In this document: positions 50,501 through 61,800 of the stretch, one piece after another
Position numbering within the stretch: position 1 is the stretch's first letter
Layout of the letters: each line of letters begins with the position of its first letter
Assembly: GCF_900496995.4 (NCBI RefSeq)
Contig: NC_044006.1
Location: 43,299,620 to 43,363,619 of the forward strand
Length of the DNA: 64,000 bases
Direction: 5' to 3'
DNA from: Aquila chrysaetos chrysaetos
Lineage: Eukaryota > Chordata > Aves > Accipitriformes > Accipitridae
Notes under the pieces: model-generated
Database searches by the model: none
What the model was told of the DNA's origin: nothing
Seen by the model: the letters and a program-made list of their open reading frames with translations, nothing else
Made by a program: the position numbers and the translations under genes

Positions 50501-51247
50501 GATCCTCCCGCAGCTGCGGAATCCGATCCCGCGCGTCCCCAACAGCGACGCTCTTCCCCAGGCGTTACGCTTCGCTTAGGGCGCCGTTCCACAGAGCGGG
50601 GGAGCGCAGGGCGGAGCCGAGGGCCTTCGGGTCGGCGGCCTCCTCCACGCGCCGCCCCACGACCGCGCTTGGGCCCACGCCGCGGAGGCCGTGACGCCGC
50701 GGAGGCCGTGACGCCGCGGAGGCCGTGACGCCGCGCTACCAGCGCCTGACGCCCGCGGAGCTCCCGGCTTGGCGGGCGCTCGAAGCGGTGCCTGACCGGC
50801 AAGGCAGGGCCGGGCCTGCTCCACACACGCGCTCCCTCACCCGCTGAGACGCCGCGGGCCTGCGGCAGCCCTCTCCGAACCCCTCGAGAACGATCAAGCT
50901 CCACAGTCACCCGAGAACCAGACCGAAGGACCGAGCGGGAAAAGGTCAAAAGGACCACGACCGGCGTCGCGCACCGACAGGACCCGCTGGTTTACCCCGG
51001 CAGGCGGCTCGGCCCCCCCCGCCCCCGGCTAGGCCGCCCCTCGCTGGGCCCTACCTGCCGCCTGGCGCCGCTCCGCCGCCGCCCCCAGCGCTCCGGCTCC
51101 GCCACCGCCTCCCGCGCCCCGCGCCGCCGCCCAGCCCCCGCGGGGAGCCGCGACCACCCGGGGGGGCGGCTCCGGCCGGAGGGCGCCCCCCGCCGCGGCG
51201 GAGAGAGGCCGCAGCAGCCGGCGCGCCCCCGACACCGCCCGCCACAT
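44340..51247 (-). CDS. MALSU1: MALSU1, mitochondrial ribosomal silencing/assembly factor (complete)
   Basis: MALSU1 (C7orf30) is the mitochondrial RsfS/DUF143-family protein. It binds uL14m on the large subunit in the matrix, helps late assembly and blocks premature joining of the small subunit. The coding sequence is complement(join(44340..44518, 45709..45790, 48809..48987, 51055..51247)): 633 bases, 210 residues plus TAA. Residues 1-30 ([15 protein letters not shown]...) are Arg/Ala-rich with no acidic residue until about 26, as in a mitochondrial presequence. The RsfS domain starts near residue 70 ([20 protein letters not shown]) and includes [22 protein letters not shown] and YELEKLW. The start at 51247 is chosen because only this frame leaves one base at the exon 1 donor, as exon 2 needs. 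The human protein is 234 residues; the N-terminal linker is shorter here. Confidence 0.95.
44519..45708 (-). other. MALSU1 intron 3, 1.2 kb
   Basis: No other gene or repeat recognised. Confidence 0.85.
45709..45790 (-). CDS. MALSU1: MALSU1 exon 3: RsfS domain, middle
   Basis: A short 82-base exon that is easy to miss. It follows CTCTCAG and ends TTTTG|GTAAAT. It encodes [20 protein letters not shown] then DWLCIDF plus one base of Gly. The invariant Asp-Trp and Asp-Phe-Gly of the family are present. Confidence 0.95.
45791..48808 (-). other. MALSU1 intron 2, 3.0 kb
   Basis: Contains a CTCF-like motif at 47626-47640. No coding sequence recognised; frames near 47.5 and 48.1 kb do not match the family. 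Confidence 0.8.
47626..47640 (+). promoter_or_regulatory. CTCF-like motif
   Basis: CCACCAGAGGGAGCA resembles the CTCF core, differing at about two positions from the strongest form. Occupancy is not shown by sequence. Confidence 0.35.
48809..48987 (-). CDS. MALSU1: MALSU1 exon 2: RsfS domain, first half
   Basis: The acceptor is TTCCAG, the donor GTAAGA. 179 bases: two bases completing Asp (G|AT), then 59 codons from [10 protein letters not shown] through [20 protein letters not shown] to [19 protein letters not shown]. The Ser-Thr-Arg-His-Leu/His-Ala pattern is the family signature. Confidence 0.96.
50119..50168. repeat. Perfect tandem repeat, 2 x 25 bases, with CRE half-sites
   Basis: Two identical copies beginning ACCGAACGTCACGGTCAGAT and ending CTAGG. 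Each carries ACGTCA, the half-site bound by CREB/ATF proteins. It lies about 1.1 kb into MALSU1 from the start codon. Confidence 0.85.
50677..50735. repeat. 17-base minisatellite, about 3.5 copies
   Basis: Unit ACGCCGCGGAGGCCGTG at 50677, 50694 and 50711, with a partial fourth copy from 50728. All within the CpG island. Confidence 0.9.
51055..51247 (-). CDS. MALSU1: MALSU1 exon 1: presequence
   Basis: ATG at 51247-51245; donor CAG|GTAGGG at 51054. It encodes 64 codons plus one base: an Arg/Ala presequence, then a Gly/Ala-rich linker with five Gly in a row, ending ERRQAA. Very GC-rich, within the CpG island. The two other long frames on this strand (starting 51270 and 51335) would leave the wrong phase for exon 2. 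Confidence 0.88.
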
Positions 51248-51305
51248 GCCCGCCGCCGCAGCTCCGGCACCGCGGCCCGCCCCTCTCCGGCATAGCCGCC
51301 CAGCG

Positions 51306-51310
51306 ATTGG
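51306..51310 (-). promoter_or_regulatory. CCAAT box upstream of MALSU1
   Basis: ATTGG on + is CCAAT on the gene strand, about 60 bases upstream of the ATG, within CCGGCCAATCGCTG. Fits an NF-Y site in a TATA-less CpG promoter; assignment inferred. Confidence 0.5.
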
Positions 51311-51520
51311 CCGGCGGCGGCGACGCCCCTCTCACCTCACTGGCGCACCCTGCTGCCGGTCGGGCAGGGCCGTTGGGTGCGCGCGCGCAGGGGCTGGCGG
51401 GCTGAGGCGGCGGCCGCGGCTGTCGGGCTGTCCCCGCAGCTTCGCCGGCGGCCGGGCCCCGGGTGTGCCGCGCCGGTGGCGGGCTGGCTGCGTGCTCGGC
51501 CCTGGGGAGCCGCAGGGGGA

Positions 51521-51583
51521 GCGGGCGCCCTCCGAGGAGCGGGCGCTCTCCGAGGAGCGGGCGCCCTCCGAGGAGCGGGCGCC
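51521..51583. repeat. 18-base minisatellite, 3.5 copies
   Basis: Unit GCGGGCGCCCTCCGAGGA at 51521, 51539 (one base changed) and 51557, with half a copy from 51575. Upstream edge of the CpG island, about 0.3 kb upstream of the MALSU1 ATG. Confidence 0.9.
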
Positions 51584-51850
51584 GGGGCCGTCATGTGCCG
51601 TCCTCGCACGGCCCACCCCCGGGGCTTCCCCGCTCCTCTGTCGGAGCGCCGGTGCGGGGGTTTGGGGGCGTAGATAGGAACGTCGGGGCGGGCAGTGGCT
51701 CGGCCTCGGCTTCCCGGTCCCCGTCTTGTGCTCCCCGTCAGTGTTTTCTGAGGGGTGCCTGAGCCACCGGGCGGTAAAAGGGGCGGGATCGGGGCGGGGG
51801 GGGACGGGACCTGGGCACCGGTAACCAGCGCTCTGCTGCGGTGGTTGCTT

Positions 51851-54450
51851 GGGAAGCTGGAAAGGAGTAGACGCAGAACGTGGGCACTGCCGTATGAACC
51901 CTAATCACGTATCCCAGTTCGAGCCTTATGCCCCCTGTTAAAGGCTATGGTTTTGCCTGAAAAGCTGCAGCTGGTTTGAAACTAACACATTTGTCTTGGA
52001 AACGCGTGTTTTACATTTGTGTAATTCCCACACGGTGTTAATGGGTGCAAGGCAGTAGTCTTACTGTTTGTTTTGCTGTAGAGAGTGTTGTCAAGGGTTA
52101 AAAAGCTATGACCTAGGCAAGTTCAAGCATTTGTACTTGCTGTGGGAGAAACCTGTTTCCCTCCACCCCCTTCCTCTGGAGATGTTGGCATTTACACTGA
52201 CAGTAAAATAAAAGAATTACTGTTCAGGCTGTTTTTCCCTCCCTCACCGAGTATGATGATAAAACAATGGTGTTAAGACTTAAAAGGCATAATCTTCTGA
52301 ATTATAAGGACCTGTAGTGATAAAAGCTTTAGCTTTAAAGGAAATTTGAATAGGCTGTACAAGGCTGGAGGTGGTCAGTTATACTAACAGGCCACAGTGT
52401 CTGGTTGTCTCTTGCAAAGTTTAGTTTGATTCCTTTACAATTCCTTCAGGGGCTGGTGTTTTTTAGCCTTAGTTTCAGCTTAGAAATACTTTTGGTAGGA
52501 AAAATATGCTACATCTGATGAGTCTCTTAATTGTGTGCTATAAGAGGTGTTCAAGAAGAAAAGGGGGGATGAACAAGACAAGCTGTTTGAAATAATAATT
52601 CATTTTTTACAGTTATTTTTAACAAACTTGTTACCCAGCTAATATTTCCATTTCTCTTGATGAAATGTTTGAAAAGATGTTCTTTCTAAAGATGATGTAC
52701 ATTTATGTCTGATGTCATTCTTTGATGTTATTTCTCCAAAGGGGATGCCCGAAACCTGTCTTGTAACATTTGCCGACATTCACAAATCTGTTATTTGTCA
52801 GCTGTTGTTGCCTTTGAAGGACATGAAATTAATTTGTATCCTGATCTGTTCTGAAATGGGGTTCCTCAGCTGTTGTGTGGTTGTTAAGAAAGTCTCCTCG
52901 CTTCTCAGGTTTGTGGTGCCATTGCCCCAAGTACAGTCGACGGGAGACTGCAAAAATGGCTAGGTAACCAACGGTAGTACCAGATGTGCATAAGCAAACT
53001 AAGACTAAGGCAAATCCCGTTGTGTTTTCTGGAGGTAGATACTGTTTTGATTGGTAATTAGGCAACTCATCAAGTTGCTTATCTGACAGTATCTTTTTCT
53101 GAGACAAAGGAGATGTACTCTTTAAAATCATTAGATGGTTTATTTGTGAGTGCAGAAGTTAGATTCCGTTGTATAAAAGTAAAGATGTATGAAATAGAAG
53201 TTACAGCTGAAAAGGCAAAATCAAATTAGAAAAAATTAATATTCTGTCATGATATTTGAAGGAAGATAGTGCAAGCTATTCTGTATACTTAGGTTAAAGG
53301 ATAAAAAAGTTCTTAAAGTATGCCCAAAAGCCATTTTCTATCCAAAAAGCTTAATTTGTCTCTGAGCTCCTAACACACAGTGTTTTGCTGAAACAAGATG
53401 CTTTCTCCATATAGCCTAGGTCAGTGCTAGCCTGCGTCATCACTGATCCTAAGCATTATAGCTGTGACAGATTTAATTTTTTCATGCTGCATTACAGGTC
53501 ATAAGCTTTCCACTAAACCCCTGTCCTGCCTCAAGCTAGAGCAACAAATACAAATTACAGTCCTTCCTGTCAGCAGTCTGACTGATAACAGAGGACATAA
53601 CATTCAGGCAGTAATTTTTGCAGGAAATGTGTTTTCTGTTTAAGTCAGAGAAGAGTTTTAGATGCCCATTTGTGGTTAGACAATAGGATGTTACATATAA
53701 GGAAGATGGAACAATGGCAAGTATGGTGCTTTTAGTAATATAACTGAAATGGCCGCAGAGGAGTTAAAATAATTGGAGAACCTCGAAACAGAAGAAGAAA
53801 AGAGGCTGTTGAATTTTAGAACTAAAGAACTAATCTCACAGGTATGTTGGAATCTGCATTTTTTATATCCTTAAGTCATTTAAAGGTGTCCATGCACACT
53901 GGGGAAGTGGTAGTGAAGACTAGATTCAGATTACGAATGACGAGCGTTTGACGGGTCTGCTAAGATACCAGAAAAATACGTTTATGCTTATATATCACCA
54001 CAGGAACTGAGAACAATATGTATCAGATATGTTCCAAGACACAGTAAATAAGCTAATTATATTGCAATACAGATCTTCAAAGAATTCAGTGTTTAGAAAT
54101 GGATTGTGTAAGGTCAATTTCCCAGCCCCCAGATGAAAGTTAATTTCATTTTGATTATAACCTTTAATATTAACAGCAAGGCTCTTATGGAAAATTAACT
54201 ATTTAAAGCATTTTTGGTCTGTTTTCTCATCTCAGTGAAACTTTTTAGCAACCTCTTCCTGTCTACAAATAAGGTGCTCTCCTTTTCTCATCATCCAGTA
54301 ATCCAGCCTTCAGCAGTTCGCTTCTGGTCTCATGCTGTGAAACGCCACAATGCAGAATGATGAGCATGTATGGCTAGAAGACCAGATCACTTGGGAAAGG
54401 CCTCAATGTGAGTTTTCTTAACACAGAATTGCAGATAGAGTAAACAAGTG
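51851..54450. other. Spacer between MALSU1 promoter and GPNMB 3' end
   Basis: About 2.6 kb with no recognised gene or mobile element. AT-rich again right after the island. Confidence 0.7.
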
Positions 54451-54458
54451 AAGGCACA

Positions 54459-54552
54459 TTTATTTTGCAGAAGTTTATGCTTTCTAAGCTGCATCATGCA
54501 AAAGCAGAAACTGGAGCAGAGTGCTTTATTTATATTGGGGTTTTCATTTATT
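54459..54552 (-). terminator. Cluster of GPNMB poly(A) signals
   Basis: Three AATAAA hexamers on the gene strand (TTTATT on + at 54547-54552, 54525-54530 and 54459-54464), about 1.15-1.23 kb after the stop. Which is used is unknown. Confidence 0.5.
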
Positions 54553-55693
54553 TGATGAAGTGGTCAAAGACAGAGGGATGGAGGAGCAAGCAGAAATTAA
54601 TGTATCTTTACAGCAGGAGAGAGAGGAATGAAATGAGAAGGGGAAAAGGGAGTTGAATGCTACCCCTTCCTGCTAGAACCCTTGTTCTGCTGACCCTTGT
54701 ACATGGAGCACATATCTACCCTCTGGGGAGCAGTGGTGCCAGTCCAGTGTCTCCAAGACCAACGGAAACAAAGGAGACAAAGATGGCATCAGCAATTGCA
54801 TCTAAGGATTTTACATGGGACTCAGAGTAAAAGTTTCAACAGGGAGAGCCAAGCAGATGGGCCTCATCTTTTTGCTCGGGTGTCTGTGGTCTAGTTTGTA
54901 GTGAGACTTGTGCACTGGTAGCCATGTCCAGTAGGAAACTAAATGTGTCCAGCCCTGTTTTCTGGCCCTGAGGCCAACTGGCATATAATGAGCTGCATCC
55001 ATGCTATTGAACCCTGCAAAACAGGGTGGCTGCTGCCAAACTCCTGGTGGGGAACAGTGCCTCTGGTGGTTCCCAGAATCTGGGGTTTGCTTGGTGGGGA
55101 GCTAGCCCGCCTGGGGCAAGACTGTGCTACGACCTCCTGAACAGTGTAACAGTGTCAGTGGTTCAGTGCCAATGCCTGGGAATAGGCCATGGCACGTTTC
55201 ATTCCACAGACATAACATGTGTCTGCCCCCCATGTCTTTCTAGCAAAGGCATGAATCCTGCTAAGGCAGCAAGCAGCTATACTGGACTGTCTATTTAAGA
55301 CTAAGTATTTACAAGTTTGGTTTTTGTTTTGTTTTTTTTTTTTTTTTAAATTAACCTGTTTTCCCCCTCCAGATTATGGATCTGATTAGTTTTGCAGGTA
55401 GTTAACCTAGAAGTAAGAAAACCCAGATAAGGGAGAGGGGGGTGTAAGTTATTCAGAAGAGTGTATCCTAGATCACAAGCAAGAACAGCGAGTGCTCAAA
55501 ACTACCTTACTGTTTCCTATGAAGGACTATTTTAATATTTCTAATTTCACCAAGCCCCCAAAAGTTACCATCCCATCTATATGTGCTTTCACTTTACCCC
55601 CTGTTTTTTTTATAACAACAAGAAAACCCCATCAAAGTACAGTTCAGATATGTGTTCTGTATGTAATCTAATAGTCAGTGTTAGACTAAACGT
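54459..55693 (-). other. GPNMB: GPNMB 3' UTR (extent inferred)
   Basis: From the stop to the cluster of AATAAA signals on the - strand. It contains a T-rich run near 55331-55348 on the + strand. No other gene recognised. Confidence 0.5.
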
Positions 55694-55847
55694 TTAAACA
55701 ATGCCTGGTTTGCTTTTCAGGAGAGGATTTCTCTCAGTGGTATTAGGGAAGAAAATTGCTTTGAAATTGCTGAAGTAAGCAGTTAGTCCCTCCTGGTTCT
55801 CTGCTTGTCCTGCACTTCTCTCAATAGGCTTGTATTGCTTGTATCTC
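55694..55847 (-). CDS. GPNMB: GPNMB last coding exon: cytoplasmic tail
   Basis: Acceptor CTTGCAG. Encodes KRYKQYKPIERSAGQAENQE, GLTAYFSNFKAIFFPNTTER and NPLLKSKPGIV; TAA at 55696-55694. YKPI corresponds to the YNPI tyrosine signal of the human tail, and ERNPLL is an acidic dileucine sorting motif for lysosomes/melanosomes. Confidence 0.96.
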
Positions 55848-58800
55848 CTGCAAGGAATGTGCACAGTTAGTTGCTGAAAGACATTTAAATGAAAGTTCAC
55901 ACTTAGCATGTGACCGGTGCGTAAGAGAATTAATCATATATTCATAACATATATTCTTTCTCTTCCTTCCCTCTTCGATCCCATCTAACAGTTAACAGCC
56001 ATAGGTCAGTCATGGTAACTAAGGCCTGGTTAATGAGAAGGCTCCGTTGCTTAGTGGAGTCCTGGTGCTCTGTGGAGGTGTTTCTTTCTCACCACTGACT
56101 GTGAAGGGTGAGCATACTCTTGATTCAGGAGTCTTGGTGCAGTCTTAAAGTTTCAGAGGAAACATCCAAGCTAATAATGCAGTAACATGTGCTTCTGTTA
56201 ACTACTGTCCTGCATGCCTAGCACCTTTTCCCAAAGAATTTATTTGTCAATTATTTCCCAGGCAGTTCCCAGGCCTTCTAGTATTACTGTTTGTGCTTAT
56301 GAGCACAGAATGTAATTTTCTATGAAAGTCTTTAACATTTGCATGTTTTCCAGTGGTTTTGTGGCTTAAGCCAGTAATCTGATTTTCTTGAATATTTGCC
56401 AGAATATTTGTGAACAACAGTAAGAAAGAAACAAAGATATAGCTAATGGAAATTTAATTTGTTGGTTGTGTTAATTTAAACTAATATTTTTGACAGTTCC
56501 TTGAACTGTTTTTAATCCTAGAAACTAGCAACTTACTTGTAAAGGACAAAAGCCCCAATGGCGGCAAACACTGCCAACAAACCGAGGAAGATAAAGACAC
56601 CTTCTGTTGTTCCTGATGATGATCCTAGAGTTCAGAAAGTAGTTTGATTAAAAGTTAACCTCTTTTTTACAGTGAGAGAGATTTTCTTAAGAAAACATAA
56701 TTTTTACTTGTTTGCTGTAAAGATTGAAGTACATTTAGTACTTCTAATATGCTAAGCTTTGGAGGTCAGTGACTTTGGCAGGAGGTGGTGCTTTCACATC
56801 CTAACTGGTTTAATTCTTGGTTCCACCAGAGTGTGAGTTGGGCTTTGCCGGTTTTCTCGTATGAGCCATGCTCCTGAGACACATGGCTGCCCTTCCAGTG
56901 TGGAAGGGAACAGAGGGTCTTGCTGGGACCCCACGAGGTGCAGCTAATTTGCTCCTTGCCAATTGCTACGCCAGGGAAACATTTACACTGCGAGTATAAG
57001 AGATGCAGTTGCTTTATAAGCTTTAATGTTAGAATCAGCTTCAGCTTTCTGTTAGGAATGATGGCCGGGGGAAAGGGGATAGAAAGGAGTTTCTTAAATG
57101 TTATTGTTTGTTGCAGTCCCATATGCTAAGATGGCACAGTGTGGCTAAGAGATTGATGGACTTAGGCTTGTTTGCCTTATCCAGAGCTGAGGGCTCTGCT
57201 TTTTTAATGTGCTCATTCTGGGAAGTTAACTTTGGGCTCTGCCTGTCACTGAACTCTGCCTTCTGGTTTGCCATCAACCATTTCACTCGCATCTAATCCT
57301 AATTCCATCGTATCTGATGGAAGAAGCCAAATCATCACAAGTATTCTTTTCAAATATCTTAATTTTCCAGTCCACAGGCTGTACCTTTATGGAGTTTACT
57401 GACACTGAGACACATTCTTGGTCCTCATTTTAACAACAGTGTTTATACAATGAAGTAACCTAGAGGTGCATGTTGGCTTACCTTTCCAGTTATTAATTTA
57501 TAATTGCTGTCTATGAAAATTGAGATATCAAATCATGGTTTACCATTTACTTCATACATGTGCCTCATATATTTCTCAGTTTGTTGATACAATTGTTTGT
57601 GAAGGCTTGACTTCGTTCCTAGATTACACAGTATTTTTGCTGAGACTCTAGGGATTTACCTTATTTTATGAATGAGGTAGGTCCTTGGACTAGTTTGCAA
57701 AGCAACACATACTGGTGGGATGGGTCTAAATCATAGGACAGCAACCCACTCAACAGCAGTTTAAGCAAGTTAAGAGTGGATGTTTTGTGCAATGCCTACA
57801 TAACTCAGGCACAGTCCTGCCAAATTTCAAGGGCCCAATGTTTAGGCACCAAATACTCAGGCACCAAATTATGGGATTTTCAGAAATTCATAAATACTTG
57901 CCTTCTCTTGAAAAATGAGTGGAAAATTGTGGCACATGAGAAATGTTTGCAAATGTTAAATGGGCTCCTCCAGAAGGTGACTCAAAGCAGCAACGTCTCT
58001 TAGATCCTAATTCTGCCTTGATTATAGTGGAAGCCCCAAAGTACAACTTAGCTTTGCCCTCTGGAGGAAATCTCGGAAGACCAGCCTTATTGGGCTAAAG
58101 TTAGCCTCTGTGAATACAGTTTGGAAAAATCCTACTGCATGCTTATTTTCACCTTTAGGAGCTGGAATGCACTTACAGGTCTGGCATTGTGCCTTAGTCA
58201 TCATGAACTGATTTCAGTACAGCTAAATTTATACCTAGATTAAATAAAATCAGCCAAAAATACTGTGGCAAATGACCGCAAAGGGTCAGTTGCTTGGCTG
58301 GTACAGAAGGTCACTATGACATTGCAGTGGGAGGTCAGGAGGGCAATGGAGTGGGAACAGAGAGACAGCATGATCATTTAGACTTCTGACTGAGGCTCAG
58401 TTTAATACCTGGGTCTGTCAAAGACTGCTTGGGCAACCATGAGCAAGACACATTGATACTCATCTAATCAAAGGTAAACCTCCTGTTCTGAAATAGTCAC
58501 CCTGGGCAGACTCTGTAGTCAATGAATGTTACACAGATCTTTCCAGAACCTAATTCATCTTATCCTCATGTAGAAATAGAAACCTGGTCAAGGTCAATGA
58601 GCTACAAAGAGGGCCCAGGGCAGCCAGCTCAGCTGCAGACTTTGGTTCTGTCTCAAGTGAGCTGAATTCCTCTCTGTTTCTCCATGTGTGGAGTAGGCTG
58701 GCTGGCATGTCCCCCACCTGCTTTTCTGCCCAACAGAGTTATTCTGTGGAAAAATACGTTATGGCTTAAGAACAGTTCATATTCTGTAGTACTGAAGGGT

Positions 58801-61800
58801 TTGTGTAATTACTATACTCATTGGATCATAAACATAAATCAAACCAAGTTCTAACATCTAAAATTCCCGTAGGGAAAGAATCATCCTTTATCTTTGCATG
58901 GACTCTCACACAAGCTGGCACAGTCTCAGCTGAGGCCTCCAGGCATAATAAAAACGCCATATAAATTCCTGTGCTCTTCCCCACTGCGGGGAAATGACCA
59001 CAGGGAGAAGCTATTCACAGACAACCCGCATCTGCTCTGTGTGGACTCACCTCCATTTACAGAAATCAGTGCGCTGGCAAGGGCTTGACTTGTGTCATCC
59101 CCCAAGGTGATGTTTATACAGTATGTTCCAGGTTCCTCAAAAGCTCTCCTGATGGTGAGTAGGCATTCATCAGTGACGATGATGGGGTCGCATACCACAC
59201 TCTTGGACACCTGGCACGTCGGGTCAGAAACTACTGTACAGACATCTGTGGGGAGACTGGTATGGGAAGAGAGAACACATTACATCTGTGGAGTCCTGTT
59301 AACCCAGTTCATAGACACATTGCACTGATGCCCCAGTTTTATGCTGGTGCCTGTTTACTGAAATCAGTGGCACTATAGTGATTTAAGAGTGGTTTTACTA
59401 ATACATTATATATGTATTTTATATATACCTATACATTTTCTATATACATACATGTGAATTTTATATAAAATGGATATATACAATCTATAAAGTTATCTGC
59501 TTCTTTTACATCTCATTTAACATTTTATGGTGATCAAAGAATTACCTGCCTCAAATCAGATTATAAAGTCCGTTACCTGTAATACATATCATTAAGAAAG
59601 GAATGCAGATTCTTATCTGTAGTATCATGTGCCGAAAATGTAAACACTAGCTTAAGAGAGGTTAATTGTTTTCCAGGTGTATTACCAAGATGATTCTTGT
59701 ACATCTCAGTCCTCTCAACTCTAATCCCCTTCTAGGAGCTAGGAGTATTAGTGCAATGTTTTCCTATCCAAGAAATTGCTTGGACACACCCATTTACTCT
59801 AAGTGTCAAAAATCATGGCCAAAAAGAAAGGGTTTCCTTCCAATTTCAGTAGACTGCTTCCCATTTTACAGTAAGTGCTGAAATCTTGTCTTGGCCAGGA
59901 AAATATAGACTTGTTTCTCCCCACTGTCTAGTTCTCTTATTTTTACTGAAGCTTGACATTTGTTCTGAATCCTAAGAGCCTGGCAGTAACCTCTGTTGCC
60001 ATAGTTTACAAATGAGACTTGCATTATCTTTAGTTCCAGTCAAGAAATAGAAACACTGCAGTTCCCAACTTTTGTTCATGCAGCTGCATCTAAGTGCAGA
60101 CAGCGTTCCAGCACCTAATTATTTTTAAAGAGGAAAGATTGACAGTTTCATTCACACACTTACCTCCCTTGGCAGGTAACAACAAAGTCAACCAGTGAGT
60201 TTTCAGCTTGACTTTCTGTCATCTGGATGCTCATCATCTGAATAATATTTACCTCAAGGATTCCCTCTGGGAGAGGAAACAGATGTCAATGGTGGGACAC
60301 ATGACAAGCTCTGAAGTCTGTGTGTATAGAACCTCAAGTGTTTGGCTGATGCTCAGTTCAGGTCTTGTTTTCCATAACCTCCTCCCTCCCTTAGCACTCC
60401 TCTTGAAGGGTTTGAAAGCTGAGAAAATTTCCAGTGCTTTCCCGGTGAGGCTGCTCCTTTCTGCTCTGCTTTATTTTTCCATTATTATTATTTACTTATT
60501 TATTTTACAATTACTTCCCTTTCCCACTACCTGTGACTTCTGTGAATGCCAAGGTCAATTCAACCTTATGTGACCCCCCCCCCAGGCCGGTATGCTTCAG
60601 GTGTGGCAGGTTCAGAAGCTGATGATACAGAAAGTAGTGATATGGTGCACATCCCCACCAGCCATTTTCCAGCCCAGGTGCCTGGAAACACCACATGTAG
60701 CATGGGGGCAGCCATCAGCAGGCATCCAGACCAAGGCCCAGCCTCATGTGTCTGAAGCCAAGGGGCTATAACCTCTGCTGCTAGGTCCTGGCAGAGCATG
60801 TAAAGAGACCAAAGTCAGCCAGTTAGCTGTCTGTACATTAATCTTTAAAAACGTCAGCTAGGTCCAAGATAAAGATCTTATTGTGGGTCTCAGGTATTTG
60901 ATAAAAGGGAGCCTAAAGAAAAATTATCTCTACCATACATTGTTGTACATTATTAACCCCATTCCTCTGTTCAGGTGTTGACCTACATCCTTACCTACGA
61001 TAGAGATACCAGTTCTGTAGTATCCATTTCTGTAAATATGGCAGCCTCCATCAGGATTATCTTCCATTGACTCGACAGCGGTAGAAGTGTCTGAATTAGA
61101 AGATACTCCAGTCGTTACTGTTGAGTTGAGGGAGAAAGAATAGACACACAGCTTTAGAACAAGTTCAGCTTAGAGGTATTCTGAACATGGCCGTATATTT
61201 CAACTGCATTCATTACATAGGTCATTAGTGACTTTGGTTTGCAGCTGTGCAGTCATGTATGTATCTGTATGGGATCACAGTAATAAGGCTTAAAGAAAAC
61301 ACACATGCCCAGCGTAGAACCCTGGAGTGGCCTGGGTAGCCTTACTCTAAAAGCCACATTGCTAGTCATCCATCTCTGTGAAATAAAAGTGAGACTGAAA
61401 GGTCTGATATAATTAAACACTTCTTTAAAATTCCCAAATCAATTATAGAAGAAATCCAAAGGCCAATAAAAGGTTTAAAATGCTCTCTTTAATAGCAGGT
61501 ATTTTCCCATTGCTCTACACTACAGCTAGTGGAAAAATGAAGAGGGGAAGTAGTGAAAATTATATCTTTCCTTTCATTTTTCATTGTCACTCAACATTTT
61601 GGTAAAAGCACGTATTAAAATTCTGAAATTTGAAAAATATAGCCACATTTATAATTTAATAGTAATAGTATTATAACTACCCAGGCTGAAACTGCAGGCC
61701 TTTTGCAAACCTTAAAACCCCCTGAGATGATAAACCAATGCTGAACATAATGAAAGTTATTCTGAAATATGATAGTGCGTAAATTTAAAGTGGAAAAGCC

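Larger units (their letters stand above)
48988..51054 (-). other. MALSU1 intron 1, 2.1 kb
   Basis: The exon 1-proximal part (from about 50440) is in the CpG island and holds a 17-base minisatellite. A perfect 25-base tandem repeat lies at 50119-50168. No coding sequence supported. Confidence 0.8.
50440..51850. promoter_or_regulatory. CpG island over the MALSU1 5' end
   Basis: Dense CpG and very high GC over about 1.4 kb against AT-rich flanks. It covers exon 1 and the presumed start of transcription. The long open frames on both strands here come from lack of AT-rich stop codons and are not called. Whether a divergent + strand RNA starts here cannot be told. Confidence 0.85.

Noticed and set aside
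50458-50958. 166-codon frame (-) in the CpG island
   Set aside because: Follows from GC-rich sequence with few stops and covers the minisatellite; it lies in MALSU1 intron 1 and does not fit the MALSU1 splice phase.
51051-51335. Alternative MALSU1 starts at 51335 or 51270
   Set aside because: They leave phase 2 or 0 at the 51055 donor, while exon 2 needs one carried base; only 51247 fits.
51246-51762. Several + strand frames in the CpG island
   Set aside because: Arg/Pro/Gly/Ala-rich frames overlap in all phases and include the 18-bp repeat; no conserved protein features.
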